The notes under the pieces: model-generated
Databases searched by the model: none
The model's input: only the letters and a program-made list of their open reading frames with translations
What the model was told of the DNA's origin: nothing
Program-made: the position numbers and the translations under genes
Source of the DNA: Bolinopsis microptera
Lineage: Eukaryota; Ctenophora; Tentaculata; Lobata; Bolinopsidae
Assembly: GCF_026151205.1 (NCBI RefSeq)
Contig: NC_087080.1
Location: 12,633,837-12,697,836 of the forward strand
Length of the DNA stretch: 64,000 bases
Direction of reading: 5' to 3'
Shown here: piece by piece, positions 38,101 to 46,999 of the stretch
How the letters are laid out: each line of letters starts with the position of its first letter
How positions within the stretch are numbered: the first letter of the stretch is position 1

Positions 38101-41100
38101 AATTATTTAATGGAGATGTTGAATGTGATGTGATCGGTTTAAACAGCAAAGAATCTGTTCACATCTTACGTCATCACTTCTCAAGGCCTTTTTAGGACCC
38201 CTCTGGTATGTCATCACTGTTGTGTAGAATTATATTAGTGATACCCGGTAGTACAGACCACTTACGAATTTACAAGAACAATAATTTTACTGTGTTAATA
38301 TGAAATAAATTAACAGGAGCCCGGAGTGCAGTACGTGGTGGTAGAGAAGCAGCAGAACAACAACAGCACCCTGCAAGTTTCTACAGCTAGCATGAACACT
38401 GGCAGACTTCCCCACGTGGACAACAAAAATCAGCAGCCCGTCAATAATAACCAAGCCACTATTAAACCTACAATAGGCAAGTTCTTAACATATTGACGAA
38501 ATAAAGTATTGCTGTTAATTTTTAAACTGTTTTGTTTCTTGTTACATTTATCGTATTGTATTGTATTTAATAAGCGCTGTGTTCAGATTGTTCTAATTTC
38601 AGTTTATCAATTCAGGTTCAGTGTCACGTGATGGGTTGGTGTTCCACAACATCACCTTCTCCACCGCAGAGAACGGCACCACAACCCGGGTTAACCCCAT
38701 CAACCCCGCTCTCCCCTCCGCCATCAACGCAGCCTCTGTCTTCAGTAACCAGGTTGAAGCACGTGCTGCGCGCGTCATGGTCGGCTCCTCCACCAAGAGG
38801 TACATGCCAATAGCTCCAGCCCCTGGTGGCAACACTCAGGTGAACACACAGCGTCCCCTTCTCCTTCCTAACCAGACTCCTGCCGCTACATTCGGGGCTC
38901 CCAACCAGCAGTTCATCCAGCCTGCTCATCTGCAACCTGCACAGCAACCACACTTGCAACCCGCACTCCTGCAACCTGCACAACCCGCCCACTTGCAACC
39001 GGCTCAACCTCCTCATCTCCAGCCGGTTCAACCACAATCCGGACAATTCTCGACTGGTCCGTCCGGAATCATGTCACCAGGACAAGGACAGTCTGGACAA
39101 ACCATCATAGCCCAGACCTTGCCGGGTAATTATCAGTCCTTCCCTCACGAACAGACCATTCAGCAGACCCAGCCTTTCCAGAATATTCAGCCTCAGAGCT
39201 TACAATCTCAACGTGTTTACAACGTCCTCAACCTTCAGCCCATCTCTCAGGTGACGCTCTAACACATTAATTCTTAATCCACGTAAAGATATAGAGTTGA
39301 AAGGTTGCGTTTTTCTAGGCTTAGTTTAGTGACTATCACATTGTTCCAGCAATTGGAACTCGTTAGTTAACTGATATCAGTTGTTGTCATATTTATTATT
39401 TATAGTTAAACAACCGAATGAAATACCAGCCTTCTCCGTGTTAACATGGAAAACATTGAATAAGGATAACACATACTAAACTTATCTCTGTTCAGCCCCA
39501 GTTGGATCATCAGAATCAGATGCCAGTACAGCAGCAGCTACTCAATCAACAGCAGGTGTCTAATCAGCACTCCCAGCAACAACAACAACCCTCTCATCCT
39601 ACCGGCACTCCCAGCTCCGCTTCTAAGACTCCAGGTTAGAACTAGATCAAGTAATTTCTCGCTTTCCCTCACCATTTTTGCGGCGAGGGAGGGAGAAGGG
39701 TGTTATGGTTAACTTTCTTTCTTCGGCTTTTATATTCTACATATCGCTCATGAAAATGTGCCCAGTATACAATTTTTTTCCATTTTCAGGCGACAGAGAA
39801 GCAAAGCTGAAGATGGTAATGAACTCCCTTTCTCAAGTCCTCTCCCTCCCCATTCAGCAGCAGAAGGAAGTCTTCAAGAACAACCCCATTCTCCGCCAAC
39901 TACTGATGAAGAGAAACGCTGGTAATTAATTGATTATTTAGTTAGATTACTAAGAAATGGTATCTCCCACCGACAGCTAAATAAGATGTATAAAGTAAAT
40001 AGGATTATTTCGCTTAGAAAACACGTGCTATCAATGTGCCAGAACCAACCCTTACCCTACCTTCCACTCCAGACCAGGAACAGAGGAAGGACCCACCTCC
40101 CCCGTACCAAGACAACAGAACACTACCCAAGAAGAGTACAGGTCCTCCTGGTCCTCCTCGGGTACAGACTCTACAGAGTGTCCAGGTAGCGGCTCTCAGA
40201 GGGCAGGCCTCTCAGCAGCGCACTATTCTACCCAAACCCAACGAACAGTCCGCTCAGGTATGTTGCTTTATCTCCGAATCTATTTTGTACGGTAAAAGCG
40301 CTGTACCACAGCCGCTACGTCGTAGCGGCTGTGGTGCAGCTACGAGCTGGCCTCTAAATTTCGCATCTTTGGGTCAATTTTATTGTTATTTCGAACTTTT
40401 ACGGTCTTCGATCAGCTTCTTTATAACCAAGTTTACGTCACCAGAAAGCTCATCTGAAAGAGATGCTGCTACAAAAGACTACTAGTGGTGAGCACAAGAT
40501 GGAGCGAGACGCGCACGAGAGATGGTTACAGCTATCTCAGGAGCAACAGAGTGTTATTCTCGCTGCTGCCAAAGAAAAAGGTTTCCCTTTCGCTTTCACT
40601 TTCTTGAGTATCTAATTGTTCGTATCAATATCATTAATATACCTTTGGATAAGTCAATTCTTAGTTCATTAATGTTACCGGCTAGGTATTACTATTAGTA
40701 AATGTACCCATCTATTGTTTATTTTATCTAAGCTATTCATGATGAAGTGGTTGAACTCTATTCAAATTTATCGTGAAATATAAGACAACCTTTACCTAGC
40801 CGCCCTCTTAACTCTAACTCTCCTCAGTATCTAAACTAAAAAAGAACGAGCTCCAACTCTTACTGAACGCGGCTTATCAGCACATGCACAAGGTGCCCCC
40901 CGACATGCGTAAAGCACTGTTGATTGCAGCACAGGAGCGTATGGATAAGTTGAGCGGCAAGACCACTGAACAGATTGGTGATCCCAATCCAGCACGGGGG
41001 ACTTCTGCTCCGGCTCCAGTTCCAAGTAGAGCAGCCCCTTCCAAGAGCAAGGATGATGATGATCTGGTTATCCTTCAAGAGGTGAGTCGCACAGGACAAA

Positions 41101-43177
41101 GCTTAATTGTCTGATTGGGATAGAGACCTTATTTGGCTGCTCTTCTATAATTTTCTTTTCTACCAGTTACTCTTAGCAGTCTTCTATCAGTCTTAGCTGT
41201 GTTCTGTATACTGAGTTACTAATACTAAAAGTGACGATTTAACGTCGAATTTTTATACATTCAGTAAATCCGTACAATATAACTAATGCCGTGATTAGTT
41301 AGAAAAGTTAGAACAATTATTGTCCGTGTTGCAGGTGCCGTGCAGAGAATCCCGCACAAAGGTAACAATCAGGGACGAGACTGGGGAAGTGGTGACATTG
41401 TTGGGGCGCCCTGCGGAGTCCCTTCCTCGACTCACTAGTCGCTACTCCCAGACCTGGCGCACGCACTTCTCAGGGTGTGCACGAACGCGCGCTATCGTCA
41501 AGACAACAGGACTCCCCACCACTCTGCTGCCGGATCTATCAGAGTGGAGAGATGGAGTGGACGAGGCAGCTAGTGTTACCAGTTCCTGCGCTAGGGTGAG
41601 ACCTTATCATCGTGCTGTCGGAACTAAGAGCCGGATTAAGAGAACTGGTGGAGTGTACGGACAGGACAAACGTTTCCCTGTCAGACAGGAAGTTTCTAAA
41701 ATAGTGACCAGACTCAGGAAGTTCCATTGTGAACGGAGTCGGGGCAGCAAGGCTAGCGAGCTCACCAACGTGTTCTCTCTCACGGACGAGGGACTGGACG
41801 ATGTCGCGGAGTGTATTGCACGTGCGTATGTGAAGGAGAAGAAACGCACGGTGCCCTTAGAACGCCGACGGGGCCGGCCTACCACCCGACACATTCCTGT
41901 CACTAAACCACTCGGCCCCCAGATGCCGAAGATAACAGTTTGTAGGAGCAGTGGGGAGACGCCCCTACACAAGTCTGCACAGCAGGGCTGGTTGGAGAAT
42001 GTGCTGCAGTGTCTTCAAGCTGGAGAGGATATCAACGTACGTGATAATGCAGGCTGGACCCCTCTCCACGAAGCTACTGCTAAGAATAGGGTGGAAGTTG
42101 TGACCTTGTTATTGGAACACAACGCAGATGTAAACGTGGCAAGCAGCACTACAGGAGTAAGACCAATACACGACGCTGTGTTACACGACCTCGTGGAAAT
42201 AGCAGAGTTGTTGCTAGCTGCTGGGGCGGACCCTAAATTACCCACTTTCAGCGGGAAACTGCCGTCTGACTTCTGTAGGAGCACAGCTATGTCTGAGCTA
42301 CTAGATAATTATATCGCTAAGTTGGGTAATCCTGGAGGAGCACCTCCCGGTTGGGGCACGGAGTGTCTGATCGAACTCAGTGAGCTTCCTCACATGCCAG
42401 TCTACAAGCTTGGGCTCGAGGGGACTGAGTGAGTACTTTGATTTTCCTTATCCATTTTATAAGCTCAACACTCTGTCGACGTTTGAATCTCGTCAAATTT
42501 TCGATCTTTTTAAATGGAGTTTAACTGTCACTTATCACTGGTTGATTCCATATCTAGCTTCTATAAGTAAATACTTCCTAGAGAGAAGAACTACTACCTG
42601 CTGACTGATCTAATAGCTCGGCTGAATATTTCTCGCAGTACCTTCAGCATGAACTATCCCGCTTTTAAAACCTACAAAATGAAGTGGAGAGACTTCGCTA
42701 AACTCCTCGGCAAGGTAGGACACAAGGTGTTATGTAGAGGAGAGGGGGTAACTTGGACGGGATTGGGCTGGTATTAGAAAGTGGGCTGGGGTTCTATTTC
42801 CATTCTCGAGATGGGAAGGATGTACCTTTACGAGACATATTTATGTTCGACATAATTCCGGTGACCGAAATGATTTGGGAACGAAGATATGGGAATTTCG
42901 GACCCCAAATTAACATCATGGTATTCGGGGATTTTTTCCATCTCCTTATTTTACAAAAATGAAACCCAATATTTGAGAAGATTAAACGCAAAGATCTTCT
43001 CTGATCAGCTGTTTCAGCTTTTAAACAATTTCCACCGTTAACTCACGAATCTAATTTTTTCAGTCGCCGTTTTTTGTACATCCTGATCGACTACCAAGTC
43101 AAGTGTGTGAATTTATTGAGCTGAACGATGACGCTAACAGGATACTCAATATCAGATCAGAGATATTCGAACCTTGA
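26198..43177 (+). CDS. BCOR/BCORL1 homologue: PRC1.1 Polycomb corepressor with ankyrin repeats and PUFD domain
   Basis: Twenty-five exons, all phases matching: 26198-26261, 26561-26616, 27251-27520, 28144-28240, 29176-30627, 31491-31636, 32110-32271, 32482-32580, 33290-33427, 34171-34527, 34722-35076, 35323-35481, 35751-35917, 36228-36388, 36558-36813, 38317-38476, 38616-39250, 39496-39634, 39790-39921, 40043-40257, 40445-40580, 40828-41081, 41335-42428, 42582-42714, 43064-43177. This gives about 2,316 aa (human BCOR is about 1,755). Residues 1 to about 1870 are mostly disordered Ser/Pro/Gln-rich; about 2076-2190 hold three ankyrin repeats; from about 2213 a PUFD domain follows, which in BCOR pairs with the RAWUL domain of PCGF1 in PRC1.1. 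The start is the first ATG after an in-frame TAA at 26180. Exon 5 may instead start at 29032 (+48 codons). Uncertain sites: weak donors at 30628, 33428 and 40581. The ankyrin-PUFD end is firm; the N-terminal exons are joined by phase and composition alone. Confidence 0.87.
29176..30627 (+). CDS. BCOR-like exon 5: polyglutamate tract, NLSs, SUMO-site motif
   Basis: An acidic start (ETEPVSEGEMDTEE) leads to a long glutamate tract coded by GAGGAA/GAAGAA (about 29425-29505), then ~300 residues rich in Ser, Thr and Pro, then basic clusters SKKRK (about 30390) and SRKRR (30540-30554) that look like nuclear localisation signals. Between them IIWIKPEPVDPDEP contains IKPE, a canonical sumoylation consensus (hydrophobic-Lys-x-Glu). 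The antisense polyserine frame 29090-29860 is only the complement of the glutamate tract. Confidence 0.8.
31491..31636 (+). CDS. BCOR-like exon 6 with NAGNAG acceptor
   Basis: Encodes EDVQGQLQKILQSS and a Leu/Gln-rich end (SSLLSKVLHQQQLQNQ). The acceptor reads CTTTCAGCAG, so splicing may use 31488 or 31491 and add or omit one codon; both keep the frame. Confidence 0.75.
31788..31919. mobile_element. ~132-bp Tigger/pogo-like MITE in a BCOR-like intron
   Basis: Starts AGTCAAACCTCTCTATACC and ends with the inverted GGTATAGAAAGGTGCGACT, with CTCTATACCGGG and AACGAAACGTGCACGG inside. Tigger/pogo-type ends; no coding capacity. Confidence 0.75.
31970..32057. mobile_element. Partial inverted copy of the same Tigger-like MITE
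   Basis: TACCGGTTACCTCAATATACC and CTGTACCGTGCACTTT are the reverse complement of parts of 31800-31895. It ends shortly before the exon at 32110. Confidence 0.65.
32732..33260. mobile_element. 529-bp TIR element filled with a GTCGGGGTTT minisatellite
   Basis: AGGCATCATGTAGCC at the left is inverted as GGCTACATGATGCCT at the right, flanked by a 6-bp duplication AAGAAT (32726-32731, 33261-33266). About 32799-33238 consists of ~44 tandem GTCGGGGTTT or GTCAGGGTTT 10-mers with T/C and A variants. It ends only 29 bp before exon 9. All three forward frames stay open across the repeat, giving Ser/Gly/Val/Cys-rich frames that should not be read as genes. Confidence 0.82.
33487..34010. mobile_element. 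524-bp hAT-type MITE with G18 terminus and 8-bp TSD
   Basis: CTACCTAG flanks it exactly (33479-33486, 34011-34018). The left end is eighteen G's then CCAAGTGGATATTTGTAGA; the right end is its inverse closing in CCCCCC. Inside, a ~140-bp unit with GTGCCCAGAAATTCTACTG is present three times. Same style of end as 13391-13718. It occupies the intron between BCOR-like exons 9 and 10. Confidence 0.9.
34722..35076 (+). CDS. BCOR-like exon 11 with polyglutamine tract
   Basis: Begins GLQPMVIPLSDIQTLVG and passes into 13 consecutive glutamines (mixed CAA/CAG, about 34890-34930) followed by a Gln/Met/Gly-rich region. The mixed codons suggest a fairly stable tract. A 16-bp piece around the exon start (CGATGGTGATCCCTCT) is duplicated in the intron 50 bp upstream, just before the acceptor. 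Confidence 0.8.
35323..35481 (+). CDS. BCOR-like exon 12 with SUMO-interaction-like motif
   Basis: Ends SSEIICIDSDEED (35445-35480): a hydrophobic IICI core directly followed by acidic residues and a Ser, the form of phospho-regulated SUMO-interacting motifs. Similar motifs end exon 2 (LVIH then DD across the junction with exon 3) and exon 22 (DDDDLVILQE, 41052-41081). Confidence 0.75.
36814..37453 (+). repeat. 24-bp minisatellite starting at the 5' splice site of BCOR-like exon 15
   Basis: About 26 units of TTATCAAACTAGGGTACGT-type sequence (period 24 bp, one +2-nt unit near 36937, degenerate last four units). Exon 15 ends at 36813 in CTAGG before GTACGT, and this same junction is repeated in each unit. 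As 24 is divisible by 3 and no stop occurs, the open frame runs on to 37500; I treat it as intron because the donor and the phase of exon 38317 fit without it. Confidence 0.9.
38616..39250 (+). CDS. BCOR-like exon 17, preceded by a GC-AG intron
   Basis: Encodes VSRDGLVFHNITFSTAEN, then an imperfect QPAHLQPAQ repeat region (about 38910-39020) and more Gln/Pro-rich sequence ending NLQPISQ. The preceding exon ends AATAG before GCAAGT, a strong GC-type donor, and only this donor gives phase 1 to match the acceptor at 38616. The antisense Leu/Arg frames here are shadows. Confidence 0.78.
40300..40340. repeat. Near-perfect 20-bp palindrome in a BCOR-like intron
   Basis: ACCACAGCCGCTACG, a central T, then the exact inverse; arms extend to 20 bp with one mismatch. 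It is a GC-rich hairpin of unknown role within the intron 40258-40444. Confidence 0.85.
41335..42428 (+). CDS. BCOR-like exon 23: conserved pre-ankyrin region and three ankyrin repeats
   Basis: The longest well-conserved exon (364 codons). The first ~200 codons are basic and compact, with no name I can give. Then come three ankyrin repeats with the usual hairpin signatures GETPLHKSAQQGW, NAGWTPLHEATAKNRVEVV and TGVRPIHDAVLHDLVEIAEL, then GADPKLPTFSGKLPSDF as a capping segment. The last two repeats match BCOR closely (compare its GTRPLHDAV and ADPTLATYSG). The exon ends in the first PUFD strand (ELSELPHMPVYKL). Confidence 0.92.
42582..43177 (+). CDS. BCOR-like exons 24-25: PUFD domain and stop
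   Basis: 42582-42714 encodes NYYLLTDLIARLNISRSTF and YPAFKTYKMKWRDFAKLL, aligning with BCOR's FLFSDVLKRLKLSSRIF and the following helix; 43064-43177 encodes VCEFIELNDDANRILN and the C-terminus IFEP before TGA. This beta-alpha fold binds the RAWUL domain of PCGF1. The intron 42715-43063 holds only chance frames. Confidence 0.88.
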
Positions 43178-44629
43178 AACCTCTCCAATTACTTCCTCTT
43201 CTCACGAACTTGTTATCACTCCTTATCACGCCTTCAATCACACACCGAGCTGATGTAGTGCTTCAGTTAGAGTGTCAATATCATATTAAAATTTAATGTG
43301 GTGTCAGGTGTGACCACATGTATTGACGCCTCTCGCGTGTGATGTGCCGCGCACAGACACGTGGGCGTTTGATGTGCTGCTCATTGATTAAGTGATGACG
43401 TGCAATTCTCAGAATGTTTGGCCCAACACAGTTGGAGATATTCATTTTATAAACGTGACCCTGACCCTGTGCTACTGGACAGATTTCACCTTGGAATGTA
43501 TCATTTTATTTTCATATGAAGATTGAACTGGTATGTAACTGTAAATACTTTTGTTAAGTTAGAATTAGATTTTTTGATTATGCTCACGTGAGGACTTAAC
43601 TAGTAATCATTATTAAGAGTTATATTTAGCTATTTTTCGAGAAATGATTAACTAGCATTCGCTAATTTGACAAAAGTTATTTCCTCTCAAACTTACGTTA
43701 TATTTTAGACATTACCTACGTTGTTATGCAATGGATTTTAAATTATTTTCTTTCTTAGTTTGCTACATTCACAGTCAGCAACATAAAGCAGTACATTTGC
43801 TACTAAATGATGGACCGTTAGAGTGTAAAGATTAATGATGCAAGGCTCGATCTGAAGGCGTGCCACCTCCCCAGCCATGTCTATCAACTCTGAGTTCGTG
43901 CGGCTAAAGGTTATTTTCATCTTGTGCTGATAATTATAGTAAGTGTGGACGGATATTTGTAACTGCTGATGCTGATCACACTCGTCTCTGAACAAGCGGT
44001 TCGAGGAGCTGTAAATCACCTGAAATGCCACTATAAATCCCTGAAATGCCACTACAAAGATAGTTTACTCATTACACTATTCAATACACAGCTGAGCTGA
44101 TCCTCACTCTTACCTTCTTGAATATTCAGATAAACCAGGCTCCTCCTTCTGTTCAGCAACTTTGTCATTACGGCTCCAACCTCTCCCAGATAAATCCACC
44201 CTGTATTTATTCTATTGTGTGTTGTGGTAAGAGCGCGAGGCTAATTCTCTGAGACCTGGCACTTGCAAGCATATTGCTTTGGGACTGTCTAGTGGAGATG
44301 ATTGGTTGAGCTGCTCTCCAATGAGGGGTTATGGACAATGGAACCTAAAAATCTCTGGCAGTACCATATTAACTAGAGGTTGGTATGTACTATCGTGCTT
44401 TTTTTCTATTATAATAATAGCTCTAAGTCATAAGTGTCATTTTGGTTTGAACACGATTTGTCGTGGTGAATTTTAACATAGCTTTATTTTTAAATAGTTA
44501 TCGTCATTTTTATAATTGATTTAATCGTCATTATTTGTAAAAAAATATATACCTGCAATTTGCCTGCTATTATCTTCAAATTAAGCATATATTGTTTGTT
44601 AAATATTCAACTTTGCTTGACACAAGTTC
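43178..44629. other. 3' flank of the BCOR-like gene; no supported gene
   Basis: Holds the 3' UTR. A 104-codon minus frame (43738-44052) with a coding-like look is present, but I could not join it by splice phase to a neighbouring exon or recognise it. Confidence 0.4.
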
Positions 44630-44726
44630 TTACTGGGCCGCGCTCAGCCTGTCATTCCGCCAAATCTATATTATATAGTTAATATATATATGTTAATGAA
44701 CATAATAGCCTGGGGTCCTCAGGTAA
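44630..44726 (+). mobile_element. 97-bp very short hAT-type MITE
   Basis: TTACTGGGCCGCGCTCAGCC to GGTCCTCAGGTAA, flanked by ACAAGTTC on both sides (44622-44629, 44727-44734). The core CAGCCTGTCATTCCGCC and GAACATAATAGCCTGG define the family; the middle is an AT-rich TATA palindrome. Confidence 0.8.
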
Positions 44727-44838
44727 ACAAGTTCTAGTTTTTCATTCATCACCGAATTATAAACCTATGATAAAGAGCTGTAATAAAAAACAATTGATTT
44801 TTGGTCAAATAAAGTGTATAGTTGAAAATACCGGAAGT

Positions 44839-45940
44839 GCCAAAAGTCAGTGGGCATACGCTGGCCTTAATCGCTCCCACTAAATCGCTCGCCCAATTTT
44901 AAGAAAATTCTTGTAGAAAGGCCGTGAAGGTGTAAGAATAATCTGGATCGATGTATTTTTGGATGCTGATTTCGAATCACCCCCCATGACGTAGGGTAAA
45001 AATGCTTCCCTGGAAAGTTAAGGGCAAAAAACTGTTTTGGTCACGTGACAGGCTAGTAAAACACGAATTTGATTGTTTAGGGCTCGGGTAAGGGTTAGGG
45101 TCGTGGTTAGGGTTATGGATAGCTTTGGAATTATGGTTAGGGTTCCGGTTGGGATTAGGTTTTATGTGAAACCGTTTTGTTCGGCTGCAAAACCATAAAA
45201 ACCAAAGTCACGTGATAATTTTTGGGCGAGCTAATTAGCAAAAAGCCGGCCTTAATAGCTTTGACGGATTTTTCTCGTCTAAATTTCTCCGAAGTAGCGC
45301 GCGCCGCTATCTTCTCGAAATGGCCTGACGGCAAGTGCTACGAAGTAGCGCGCGCCGGGCCAGACCATTAACAATGGTCAATGATAGAGCTCAGTCACTG
45401 AGTGACCAATTGAAATAATTCTTTCTTGAATGACTTAATAGTACTACCACCACTGGTTCGAGGAATTTGTCAAATCGAAAAATATTCGAGTTAATTTTTT
45501 TCAAATGAAGGTTAATTTTTGCATTTATTTGATAGTCGGATCGAGCTAAATTTTATTGAATTGTGTTTAGCCATTCGAATTATGTTAATTAACGTTTGTC
45601 CTGAAAAAAATTAGAGTTGTAGCTTATCAAGTGGCCGAGATACGGAGCATAACGAGTTTATTCATTACATGTGATAATGTGATTGGTTTACCTGATCACG
45701 TGATAAGGTCACCCCTTTAATCAACCCATTAAACATTATGGGAATCGTTAAGGCTGCCCAATTAAGGTGTCTTGTCACGGTGTCACATAATCACACACAA
45801 CACAGTCAATTTGTTTGACGACGGAATCCTCGAACCAGAAGGTACACTTACAGTATGCCTTCTGCAATACAAAGCAACAGCTCTAAAATATAAAACACGG
45901 CGGAGCTATTAAGGCCAACGCATGCCCACTAACTTTTGGC
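44839..45940. mobile_element. ~1.1-kb non-autonomous DNA element with 39-bp TIRs
   Basis: GCCAAAAGTCAGTGGGCATA at the left matches the inverse at 45902-45940 (35 of 39 identical). Inside are TTAGGGTT stretches (about 45090-45150), CACGTGAC sites and a GAAGTAGCGCGCGCC block found again near 51860 and inverted near 48580. No coding frame. Confidence 0.7.
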
Positions 45941-45950
45941 CCACCCTGTA

Positions 45951-46929
45951 TAATTTGATGATTTTCCATTTCTCAAAACATTCGCCGGTTTTTAGTCATC
46001 GCAAGAAGATTAAATTTTAAATGGGACACAAATGTCGCAGCTGTCTATTGATTTAAACAGTTTTCGGTGAAATTTGGGTCGTAACGCAGTAAACTGAAAT
46101 TTTGTAAATGTCTTACCGGTACGACATTTTCAAAATTTTCCTTCCATCAAAGTTTTCTCCGGATATACAGGTACGTTCTAGTACCTTGACGACGACTTGT
46201 GTCACTCAACCGACCTCACTGATTGGTCACTGGTAAAAAATTCAGTAAAAACCGCCAAATTTCTGTCAAGGAAACGGCAGAAAACTGAAAAGCTTCTCTT
46301 CCAAAATCTCCTTTTCTATACTGTTGATTTTCCGTTTATCAGAGCTTTCTTTGGGAATAGAACTTTTAGTACCTCAATTTCATGTCTTTTGCCATCCTCA
46401 GTGACCTTGCTAGATGGTCATTCAAGAAAAATTCGGTCAAAACAGTGAAATTTGGGTTGCGGAAAGCTGAAATACAACGTGTAGCAAGGAGACGGCAGAA
46501 AAACTTTTTTTCCAAAATCTCTCTATTCTGATGATTTTACGTTTATGAGTATTGCTGAAAGCACAGTGTAAGGCCTACACGGACCGCCTCTAACTAGCCA
46601 ATCCCTGTTTACATGCCGTGTAGCAGGGGACTAGAAAGAGCTAAACTAGTAAGCGGGGCATAGCCAATACACTATACTCCCATCATTGAGTATATTACCA
46701 ACCAGAAGGAAAACTTCCTTGTGTTTGGAATCTACCAAGACGAAAGTTGTACAATCCAGCGAAATTTTATGCATTATGGTTTATCAGAGTTTTCTTTGGG
46801 AATAAAACTTAAAAGTTCCAGTACCTTGATCGCATTGATGGCGACTTGTAGTTGTTTCACTCTCACCGACCTTACTATTTTAGTCACTGGTCAAAATCGT
46901 CAGTCTAAATAATCATTGTAGGTTTACAA
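45951..46929. other. No gene seen; diverged internal duplication
   Basis: Segments around 46170-46400 and 46720-46900 share TTATCAGAG-TTTCTTTGGGAATA and CTCACYGACCT-like words, so this is an old duplicated repeat. No exon recognised. Confidence 0.45.
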
Positions 46930-46999
46930 CTTACTGGGCGCGGCGGCGCTCAGCCTGTCATTCCGCCGAATTTTTATTGGAACATAATAGCCTAGGTAA
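46930..46999 (+). mobile_element. 70-bp very short hAT-type MITE
   Basis: CTTACTGGGCGCGGCGGCGC to AATAGCCTAGGTAA, flanked by GTTTACAA (46922-46929, 47000-47007). Confidence 0.8.

Noticed and set aside
43738-44052. Possible exon of a minus-strand gene (104 codons)
   Set aside because: Composition looks coding, but neighbouring candidate exons fail to match in phase and no family is recognised.
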